Assembly: GCA_010015805.1 (NCBI GenBank)
Contig: ML978123.1
Span: 2,790,001-2,854,000 of the forward strand
DNA from: Rhizodiscina lignyota
Taxonomy: Eukaryota > Ascomycota > Dothideomycetes > Aulographales > Rhizodiscinaceae
DNA: 64,000 bases
Direction of reading: 5' to 3'
Shown here piece after piece: positions 55,373 through 64,000 of this stretch; position 1 is the first letter of the stretch; each line of letters opens with the position of its first letter. The notes beneath the pieces are model-generated. The model saw only the letters and a program-made list of their open reading frames with translations. It had not been told where the DNA came from and searched no databases. Both the position numbers and the translations under genes were made by a program.

Positions 55373-57130
55373 ATGAAGGCCACTATTTTCGCGTACCTGG
55401 CTGCTTGGGCGGTTCTAGCGTCTGCTCAACTTGACCGAAACATATGGCAGAGTCCACATCAGCGCGGTTCACACTGGCATGGCATGTGGCATCTTGCCGC
55501 AGACGAGCAGACCGTAACGGGCGTCGGCAATACTACCTTCTTACAGCTTATTGATCATAATAATCCTAGCCTTGGAACTTTTGAGCAATTCTATATGTAC
55601 GATACGACATATTACAAGGGTCCTGGCTCTCCGATAGTTTTGTTCACTCCGGGCGAAGTCAACGCGTCGGCTTACACAACTTACCTCAATACGAATCGCA
55701 CTACTGGTGTTGTGGCAAAGGAGATCGGAGCCGCTACAATCGTACTCGAACATCGCTATTGGGGCACGTCTACGCCATATACCGAGTTTACGACTGAGAA
55801 TTTGAAGTACTTGACGCTAGATAATGCTATTCACGATCTCACATACTTCGCCAAGAATGCGAAGCTGCCTTTCGATCACCGCAGCGCCAGCAATGCTCAG
55901 AACACTCCATGGGTCTTGATAGGAGGTTCTTACTCCGGGGCTCTCTCTGCTTGGGTTGAAAGTGTTGATCCTGGCACATTTTGGGCGTACCATGCTTCCA
56001 GCGCGCCGACAGAGGCGGTCTCTGATTACTGGGGTTACTTCCTACCAGTGCAAGAAGGCATGCCTAAGAATTGCAGCAAGGATGTCAATCTTGTGATAGA
56101 GCATATGGACAATGTTCTCAAGACAGGCACGGTTAGTAGCCCGTAATGCAACGAAAAATCGAACCCTTACTGACGCGGTCATGAATAGGCAGAAGAGATT
56201 CATAACCTAAAAGCAATGTTCGGCTTGGAATCGGTTGAGCACAATGATGACTTCATGGCCGCTTTGGAATGGGCGCCATGGCTCTGGCAGGACAATCAGT
56301 TCTACACTACGGCCGGCTTCTACATCTGGTGCGACTACATCGAGAATTCTGTCAATCAGACTGATCCTTCCAAGCTTCCCGGAGAGGAAGGTGTCGGGTT
56401 GGAAAAAGCACTGGAAGGATATGCCAAATGGGGCAAAGATTTTTATTTCCCTGATTTCTGTCAGGAGACATACGGCTATTTTGGAGGTGGGCTGAACACT
56501 GAGTGCTTCAACACGTACAACAAGAGCAACCCCATCTTTACGGACATTACGCCTAGCAACACGGCCGACAGACAATGGGTGTGGATGACTTGCAATGAGC
56601 CCTTTGGTTACTGGCAAGATGGAGCACCGGAAGGCCGTTCGACGCTCGTTTCGAGACTGGTTAACGCAGAATACTGGATCCGCCAATGCGATCTATACTT
56701 CCCTCCTGGTCCAGACGGTAAGTTTCGTCTAGTGCGGATCAGATTTCAAGTTGAGCTAATCAGTTACTCTACGTACACAGGAGAAACATTCGGTATTAAT
56801 AAAGGCAAGACTGAAGCGGATGTCAACAAGTACACTGGCGGATGGGACATCACAAAATCAACCCGCCTCCAGTACACGAACGGAGGCTTCGACCCATGGC
56901 GAGAGGCAACTGTAAGCTCAGAATTGAGGCCGGGCGGCCCGTTACAGAGTACCGAGCAGGTACCAGTGCATTGGGTTCCGGGTGGATTCCACACAAGCGA
57001 CCTGGTTACAATGAATGGAGTTGTGAACGCTAGTTGCAAGGCGGTAATTGATGCGGAAGTTGCGCAGCTTGTCAAGTGGGTGAACGAGTGGCCAAAGAAA
57101 TATCGTGGAAGACGAGCACGTAGGAATTGA
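55373..57130 (+). CDS. Secreted serine carboxypeptidase, family S28
   Basis: Exons 55373-56131, 56189-56717 and 56781-57130 sum to 545 aa. The introns are 57 and 63 nt. A signal peptide covers about residues 1-18 (IFAYLAAWAVLASA). The S28 signatures are FTPGEVNAS, ATIVLEHRYWGTSTPY, the nucleophile box GGSYSGALSAW (Ser codon near 55936), YTNGGFDPWREAT (Asp) and VPGGFHTSDLV (His). The family cleaves after proline and includes human PRCP, DPP7 and Aspergillus acid prolyl peptidases. Many N-glycosylation sites are visible. It is the first of three plus-strand hydrolase/oxidase genes. Confidence 0.95.
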
Positions 57131-57833
57131 TTCGATGTTCGCGTATCAGCGGTAGAGTCGTGGAGATAGAGCCTTTGTATGTAGAATTGATTCTCAAACA
57201 TCGGTTCGCACCTCTTGGCAGACAATTTCCGCACACTGAAATTGATGATCTCAAATTATCCGCGGTCTCCCGGAAGAGCCAAATCGACAAGTTCAATCCA
57301 TGTTCGCACATCGGTGTACTCCCCGTCGATTTCCTTGTTTGCATCATAGGGCAAGGGTACCACGTGGCACCTCCACCAAAACTTTTCCGCACCTCAAACC
57401 CAAATTTCAACAATCTCCAACTGAAACCATCCGGAGCCCCGTGGCGCATCTCTACCCCTCTGACAAGCTCCCGCGCGTCCCTTGGCTGGCTGCACCGTAT
57501 ATCCCCGCACTTTATGCTAAAAGCTTGATTTGAAATTCCGAGCAAATGAGCAAGCCTACTCCGTACTCCGTGTACACAACGTCACCCTCCAGTTAGAAAA
57601 ATGTATGTTGATGGAAGGAGTAGTATTCCAAAGGAATGGTAACCGTACGCTCATCCTAACCTCTTCATCTGCTTCAATGTCTTTCATTTGAACTTCTGTT
57701 CCTCCTGATTTGGAGCGCTATTGTTTAAACTTCCTTTGAAGCTCTCTATCGTGATCTGATCAGCTTTGTAAACAATTGCCCTTGCGGGGTACGGCATCTT
57801 TATCCTTTTAATTTCCCCTCACGCCCAGTCTTT
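57131..57833. other. Intergenic, promoter region of the carboxylesterase
   Basis: 700 bp between two plus-strand genes. A TATA box and pyrimidine stretches lie at its right end. The frame at 57127-57528 has no motif. Confidence 0.45.
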
Positions 57834-57840
57834 TATATAA
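57834..57840 (+). promoter_or_regulatory. TATA box of the carboxylesterase gene
   Basis: TATATAA lies 76 nt upstream of ATG 57916, with no other ATG-led frame between them except a short one at 57852 (ATGGCGCTTC). Spacing is normal for a TATA-driven inducible fungal gene. Confidence 0.5.
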
Positions 57841-57915
57841 GTCTTCTAGTCATGGCGCTTCTCAAGGCAAGGGTCCCCGTTGAGCGTCCTTATTCTGAGA
57901 CAGCTCACCGTCGCC

Positions 57916-59848
57916 ATGCTGCTCTCCTTCCGGCTTCTCGCTGCCTGCTTCCTTTCTAGGACACTTGCCAGTCCAATTGCTCCATATGGTGAAAATCTGG
58001 TTGTGGATTTAGGTTATGGCCGCTTTCAAGGAGTGAAGAACGAGACCGCCGGGTACCAACCCTCTCGACATTCGTTTCTGTTGTTGCTAACTTTCTCTAA
58101 GTGTAACCACGTGGTTCGGGATTCGATATGCAGCACCTCCGACTGGCTCGAAACGATGGCAACCTCCGCAAGATATCGAGTCGACTCACTATTATACTCC
58201 CGGAAAGGTTGTCGATGCGACCCACCAAGGCCCAATTTGCGTTCAAGGAACTCCAGCTTGGCAACTTAATAATACCAGTAACGTGACGACACCAGTTGGA
58301 GCCGAGGACTGCCTCCTGTTAGATGTTCTTGTACCGGCGAACCCAACTTCCCCAAAGTTGGCGGTTATTGCGCAAATACACGGTGGAGGCTACACCGAAG
58401 GAAACTCGGAAACCTACCCCGGCTATGCTCTTGTGAACGCTTCACGTGGCAACGTCATATATGCTACGCTTCAATACCGCCTTGGTGCTTACGGCTTTCT
58501 CTCTTCTGACGAGATAAAGCAGAATGGAGCACCTAATGCGGGACTGCTCGATCAGAGAGCGGCATTGTACTGGATCCAGCGCCATATCGGATCATTCGGA
58601 GGGGACCCTGAGAAAGTCACTATTTATGGTGGCTCAGCTGGAGGAGGCTCCGTTATGGACCAGATGATCCTGTATGGGGGCGCGGCAGACCCTCCGTTCC
58701 GTGCAGCGATAGCAGGTTTGGCGTTTGATTTCTGAAGCGGCAAATAACTTCGCTTATCCATCTTTAGAACGCCCATGGTGGCAACCATATCACGACGACG
58801 CCGCCCTCGAGAGACAATATGACGAACTTTTACAGGCTTCAGACTGTCATGATCTGCAATGCCTACGCTCGTTGCCTGCGGATGAGTTAGCGCTTGCAAC
58901 TCAGACTTCATACATTCTGGGTTACACGGCGAAGAATTACGGCTACGGAGATTTCTATTACGGGCCAACTGTAGATGGGACAGTCGTCCGCGATTTGCCT
59001 TCGAATGAGTATAAGCAAGGCCATTTTACCAAGGTATGAGAATGACTGGCAAGCGCGGCTTCGTGCAGTCACTCGCTTAAGTCTCGGTCGGGTCGCTAAA
59101 GTTTCACTGCAGGTCCCTTTGATAACTGATCGTGAAGGTTTTGAAGGTATTCCCCACATCTTAATTTGTTTCTGAAACAAGAATATATTTATTGGAATAT
59201 TGACTGTCTGCAGGATATACTTTCAGCAATCTGTCAGAGAGCACCGCAGCGGAAGAGACGGCCGATCTCGAATCGCTGTTCCCAGGTTGGACCCCATCAT
59301 TCCTGAAGCGCCTCTATTCGCTCTATCCGCGGTCCGACTTCAATTCAACCTTCTTCCAGCGTCAGACAATCTTTGGCGATTTTATCATCTCTTGCCCGAC
59401 GTATTATATGGCAACTGCGGTATCCGATTACAAGCCAACTTACAAGATGATATTCGACGCCGGAACGGAGATGCACGGCGCGACACAACCATACCTTCTT
59501 GCATTTGGATACGGCAGTATGTGCTCCAAATGATCCTCACGCCTTTTGGTCTTCCCTTGATGTTTCGAGAATACACGCGCTAACTTATGACCAGACGTCA
59601 CTGGCCAAAATGGGACCCTTGCTCATATCATGAAAGACTACTATGTTTCGTTTGTCACCCACCTCGATCCAAATGTCGTCTCGTACTCCGGAACGCCAAA
59701 ACCGGCTTGGCCGAGTTATCAATCTGGTAATGGAGAATCGTTCGAGGTCATGTTTGTGAATTACACAATGATGGGGGCGACAGAAGACTTTGATGAGGGT
59801 CCGCGATGCGACTTCTGGCATAGTGAGAGTTACATTACGAGGAACTGA
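57916..59848 (+). CDS. Secreted type-B carboxylesterase/lipase
   Basis: Six exons (57916-58052, 58102-58715, 58768-59033, 59113-59146, 59214-59516, 59595-59848) join in phase to 535 aa. One exon is only 34 nt. Signal peptide: LLSFRLLAACFLSRTLAS. Family signatures: GVTTWFGIRYAAPPTGSKRW, EDCLLLDV, oxyanion loop HGGGYTEG, nucleophile elbow YGGSAGGGS, the helper glutamate region LITDREGFEGYTF and the catalytic His region EMHGATQPYLLAFGYG. The C-terminal RCDFWHS is typical of fungal members. It should hydrolyse ester bonds of lipids or xenobiotics outside the cell. Confidence 0.94.
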
Positions 59849-60236
59849 TATGTCGTAGTCAAATAAGCATTACTAAAATCATCTCGCGCATTTGCTGTAT
59901 TTGGTGCTTGGTGTTTCGATTTGGATTCTTCACATTCGACATGATTTGGAATCTCGTTTCACCGAACACAAGGTTTTTTGATGTCTTCATCTTTATAATG
60001 TGTCGATGCCATTTTTTCAGATTGACTCATACAGCTTTTGATTTTACATGAAAAGCTAGCTGCTATTCATTACGGCCCTTGTCATTTGTTACAGCAAACC
60101 CCGTTTCGAATCCAATTGTGTTTGGATCAAGGGATATCTGAATTGATTGAACAGACAGCGATTTGCAAACTTCAAACATATTTCTGGAAAGCCTTGTCTA
60201 TTTCACAAAAAGTCGATATTAAAGCGTTACCAGAAG
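59849..60236. other. Intergenic, promoter of the FAD oxidase gene
   Basis: 388 bp, AT-rich. The frame that leads into the FAD gene is open back to 60147, but the best start is the ATG at 60237. Nothing else is seen. Confidence 0.45.
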
Positions 60237-61910
60237 ATGCCGGATCTATCGTTTACCGGCCCAGGCGAAGTTCACGCCCCATATTTAGACGTCGATCAAA
60301 TCGAGAAAGCGTTGAAAGAGCATGGGTCCTGTGTAAGCAGCATACAGCTCGCATCTGTTCACGTATATTCGCCACTAATGTAAAGTAGATTGACACACTC
60401 TCACATTTCCTTCCCGGAAAGGTCTTCACGAAGAATAAGCCGAGCTACAATGAGTACCTTGACACATTCTGGTTGGGACCTGCAAGGGAGATCTTTCCGC
60501 GATGCGTCGTCATTCCATCAAATACATCAGACGTGTCCAAGGCCATATCGGTTCTCAGCTCAGCATTAAAGTTAGGTATTGATTGCAAATTCGCAATCAG
60601 ATCTGGCAATGCTGCCGCTTTTGCGAACCTTTCGAATATCGATGACGGCATTGTCATCTGGCTCAAAGATCTTAAAGAGCTTGATCTGGCGGAAGACCGA
60701 TCAGTCATCCGCGTTGGTCCGGGCAATAGCGCTGGAGATGTGTACGGGAAGCTTGACCCAATGGATTTGACAGCAGTGCTGGGTCTCCACTCAATGTTGG
60801 GAGTTTCTGGCCTCGTGCTTGGAGGTCCGTCCTGTAAACTTTCCTGAAATAACTCTTGGAGATGCTAAATATCGGCAACAGGCGGATGGTCGTCCATCCT
60901 GAGTCCTCAATATGGGTTAGCATGTGACAATGTTTTGAATTTCGAGGTATTTCCAACACCGCAACATCGTTTGTCCCGCTAAATTAGCCCAGGTCGTCCT
61001 CTCATCCGGAGCAGTGGTTAACGTAAACGCAACTTCGAATCCAGATCTCTTCCGAGCTCTCAAAGGCGGAGCGAGCAATTTCGGTATTGTGACGCGCTTC
61101 GATCTGGCAGTGATCAAGTTGGGGTCATTCTCAGGAGGGCAGATCTTCGCAGATCTCTCGAAACGCCAGGAGATTTTCAGGTTTGCCGAAAATTACATGA
61201 AGGCCGATGACTATACTCCTCAAGCGTCGATGATTATGAATCTCGGATACATGGCGGGAATGGGATGGGGCATGTTCTACTTCCCGACATATATTGGACC
61301 TGAAGAGAACCCCTCCATCCTCGCTCCAGTACTCAAGATGAACGACGTGAAGAGCACATTTCGAGTCTCCCATACACGAGAATTTACCGACCAGCTAGAT
61401 CAGATGATACCTCCTGGCCTCCGTTCCACGGTCAGTACATTCACTTTCAGCCTTAACGCAGAGTTCATGGAAGTTTACTTCCAAATGGCCAAGGAGATGG
61501 TGGATGAACTCAAGGATATTTTCCCCGGATTTGCTGCGGCCGTCGCGTTCCATCCATTTCCAAAACAAGCGTTCAGTCAGAGCAAAAAGTCGGGCGGAAA
61601 TTCGCTCGGCCTCTCCGAAGAAGACGGCGATATTTGCAAAACGTTCGCATATATGATGTGGGACAGCGCCAAGGACGATGAAAAGGTCAAGGCCGCCATG
61701 AAGGACTTGATTGAACGCGGAAAGACAGAGGCGGTGAGGAGGGGCCTCCTCAAAGACTATGTGCCAATTAGCTACGCGGCTCCATGGCAAGATGTTTTTG
61801 GAGGCTACGGCAAAGAGAATCTGGAAGCGATGAGACAGGCCAGCAAAAAGTATGATCCATTACAGCTCTTCCAGTTAGCTGTTCCAGGAGGTTGGAAGCT
61901 CTCGAAGTAG
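60237..61910 (+). CDS. FAD-linked oxidoreductase (PCMH/BBE-like)
   Basis: Exons 60237-60332, 60389-60824, 60882-60946 and 60993-61910 sum to 504 aa. The FAD-binding segments are FPRCVVIPSNTSDVSKAISV, then AIRSGNAAAFANLSNIDDGI, where most relatives have RSGGH, and GLACDNVLNFEVV, then LFRALKGGASNFGIVTRFDL. The His that usually links covalently to FAD is missing, so the cofactor may be held non-covalently or through another residue. There is no clear signal peptide, whereas many family members are secreted. The C-terminal substrate domain ends YDPLQLFQLAVPGGWKLSK, the usual family tail. Such enzymes often tailor secondary metabolites or oxidise sugars. The substrate is unknown. Confidence 0.92.
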
Positions 61911-62630
61911 ATGGTCACAACGCGGGGAGACAAGAGATAATCTCCTACATTACACAATGTCATCATTGAACAGCACAAGGCATGCTTTCTTGACAAAGAC
62001 AGTTTCACTACTCTATCAATCGGAAGGATCTTGAGCTGAGGCGTGCTCCGTACAAGGTTTCGGGTGCCAAGAAATGAATCATACTGGCTCATCGCCGAAC
62101 TCATGAAGCTCATTGGGCGACAAAAGGGCAGTTGCAGAAACTCGAAAGAATTGGGGTACACCAAATGCGGGGCTTTCGAATACAGCCATAGTGATTCATT
62201 TCGTGTCATCCTGAATAAAACCATAATAGTGCAGTGCGTGTAGATGAAGATAAGAAGTAGCCGTATACAATGAAGACCGAGAAATAACAATGAAAATTAC
62301 CCTTCATGCCGAACATGAATCCATCTATGCATGACTTCCGAAGACTTTCACAATATGCAGAAGCTCCTGGTTGATGGAAACTGTGGCCGGTACGTCGCAC
62401 TGTTCGTCGAGGATACACTCAGACGGGACGAGAACTATTTTGCCGAGATGAGGCAGACCATGCTGAACAATCATGTCTGCCACTGAACTACCATTGTCGA
62501 CATCGCCTGAAATGTCTCTTGAACAAGCCTGCTTTTGGCGCAGTAAAAGGGAATTCGATCAGAAGCTAACTTGTAATATATCAAAGCGGCATGGCCGATC
62601 AAACCGAAGCAGACATAAAACAAAGCAATG
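61911..62630. other. Intergenic, convergent gene ends
   Basis: 720 bp between the FAD oxidase (+) and the bZIP gene (-) stops. No supported gene. The short frames have no motif. Confidence 0.5.
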
Positions 62631-63623
62631 TCACCGATCCTCCCCATTCTTTCGCTCCAACATTTTCCTCAACATCTCCACCTCGGCCTCCCTCTTCGCA
62701 AGCTCGAGCCTTAACTGATCCTTCTCTTTTGTTACGCTTCGCACCTCTTCTTCGAGTTCTTCGATACGATCGATGCGTTTCTGGCGGTACTTCTTGGCTG
62801 CGATATTGTTTCGATGACGCTTCAGAGTCAAAGCATCTGATGGCTTGGAATGCTGCATAGAAGATGAACCAGTCGTACTTTGAGGGCTTGCGGGACTGGG
62901 TCGCGACATAAGACCTTGTGGTGAGGCGTTTTCAAAAGAGAGTGGCTCTGGCAGGAGTGTCCCTTCTCCTTCGAAAGAGAAGGCGCCCTGAGCTACTCCA
63001 CTAGGAGTCGTAGACACATAGACGGAGTTGTCGGTATTATAGAGTTGGTTTATATCTTTAAGCTGTCAGTGCGGTGAAGTCTGGGGTGTAATTGGGTTGA
63101 AATACCATATGGCGAATCTAAGTCGAATGAAATAGGATCTCCCAGAGCGGTTTCGTACGCCCCAGACGTAGTATCGACATGAGTAAAGTCGGAGAAAGAA
63201 GTAAAGTTTAAGATGTTGCTGGAGGGTAAAGTGCAGTCCCCAAATGAAAGAGCCGAATTTTGATTCTGAATGACTGGATTGAAGCTAGACAGCTCCGCCG
63301 GTGCGAAGAAAGACAGATGAGAAGTTGTAGACGGGTAGAGACAGGTACTGCCACTACCATGCTGAAGCGCATTGGTGTGGGCAGAAGTAGGCGACAGAGG
63401 CCTGTCGGACGGTGCATCCTGCTGATGATCCTGCGGCTCCCATGTTTGCAGTGTTTGGGCGCCTCGAGTTCACGCCCGAGGCCGGACGACAAATATCAAG
63501 ATTTAGGAAGAAGTCAAACCTGTCAAGTTGGCTGAGGTTGATACCTGAGGTTTCTACGAGAGACGAATGTACCCTTTTATGGTGGACGTCTGGGGCTGTG
63601 GCTTCTCGTTGCGGTATCTTCAT
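62631..63623 (-). CDS. bZIP transcription factor, Gcn4-like
   Basis: Exons 63623-63545, 63462-63106 and 63055-62631 join in phase to 286 aa. The 50-nt second intron is firm (GTATTT to AAG). The first join (82 nt, GAG acceptor) is less certain but supplies the only in-frame ATG. The middle is acidic and Ser/Thr/Phe-rich (ILNFTSFSDFTHVDTTSGAY), probably an activation region. The basic region LKRHRNNIAAKKYRQKR with the NxxAAxKYR core is followed by heptad leucines (IEELEEEV, LRLELAKREAEVEMLRKML). It resembles the Gcn4/cpc-1 group. It could regulate the neighbouring hydrolase/oxidase genes, but that is inference. Confidence 0.88.
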
Positions 63624-64000
63624 GCGGCTTGCGGTGACTCATTCCAGGAGGTCCCACATCTCGACACGCTTGGAGTCTAGCGCGAACGATATTTTCTTAG
63701 GTATGCCTCACGGTGCCATCGTAGGTAGGACACCCTTCAACCCTCGTCGATGTTCGCTACTACTAAGAGACGCGTTCGAACCCCACATGCAATGTGCAGG
63801 CATACTGCTGTAAAATTGATTTTCCGTAGGTACGTGTTTGGCTCTGCGTGACAACTGGCTTGAGATCGATAGCAGCACATCTAACAAGATGCTCGAAGAT
63901 GCAACATTCGAATTGTATTGATCCATATATATCTCTTTCAAATGTCGTCCTGGAACTCAAGCTATCAATCATAGTCGTGGTTTCTTTCTCAGTAAGCCGG
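63624..64000. other. Upstream region of the bZIP gene, to the window edge
   Basis: This presumably holds the bZIP promoter. The minus frames at 63708-63972 are open but have no motif and could belong to a feature continuing past the window. A tRNA-like B-box (GTTCGAACCCC near 63777) has no matching A-box. Confidence 0.4.

Noticed and set aside
63770-63800. Possible tRNA B-box GTTCGAACCCC
   Set aside because: There is no A-box at the right distance and the surrounding sequence does not fold as a cloverleaf by eye.
1-64000. CRISPR arrays, operons and prokaryotic ribosome sites
   Set aside because: The sequence is clearly fungal nuclear DNA with spliceosomal introns. The repeats seen lack CRISPR spacing and are minisatellites or transposon-derived.

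Overview
The window is nuclear DNA from a filamentous ascomycete, most likely a Dothideomycete, although the placement is inferred from gene content and not proven. Short GT-AG introns (about 47-82 nt) split most genes. The gene set is typical of Pezizomycotina: two very large hybrid histidine kinases, Zn2Cys6 and bZIP regulators, HymA/Mo25, ALG1, an Msc2-type zinc transporter and secreted hydrolases. Exon joins were worked out by reading phase and splice signals. For almost every multi-exon gene the joined exons stay open and sum to a multiple of three.

Layout. 1-7069 (+): a 5'-truncated hybrid histidine kinase with an N-terminal pseudokinase and an ATPase region. 9370-11704 (-): a Zn2Cys6 regulator. 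13754-14302 (+): a small two-exon gene. 15374-15958 (+): an F-box-like protein. 16122-17857 (-) and 18218-21244 (+): ALG1 and an Msc2-like zinc transporter, divergent. 21700-22997 (+): tyrosyl-tRNA synthetase. 24343-25878 (+): a secreted GH79 glycosidase. 26356-26955 (+): a hotdog thioesterase. 27774-34090 (-): a second hybrid histidine kinase, 2084 aa. 35464-36087 (-) and 36761-38150 (+): an EBP-type sterol isomerase-like protein and HymA, divergent.

38.2-50 kb is an accessory island. It holds a tandem array, MITE-like elements sharing GGGTGACAAA termini, two minisatellites, microsatellites and a TpA-rich tract that looks RIP-mutated. In the middle sits a four-exon gene for a 713-aa protein with a complete-looking GIY-YIG nuclease core and a C-terminal six-cysteine motif. 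It carries one MITE in intron 1 and a second just after its stop codon, and the whole locus lies between two direct repeats of about 132 bp. I consider it the best candidate here for an undescribed system.

50-64 kb: an MFS transporter (-); a broken capsid-like fossil; then three same-strand catabolic genes (S28 peptidase, type-B carboxylesterase, FAD oxidase), closed tail-to-tail by a bZIP regulator (-).

Working together: the two kinases would feed a shared phosphorelay; ALG1 and the Msc2-like zinc transporter both suggest ER functions; the secreted GH79, S28 and carboxylesterase proteins suggest saprotrophic or host-surface nutrition. Gene functions are family-level inferences from motifs seen in the translations.
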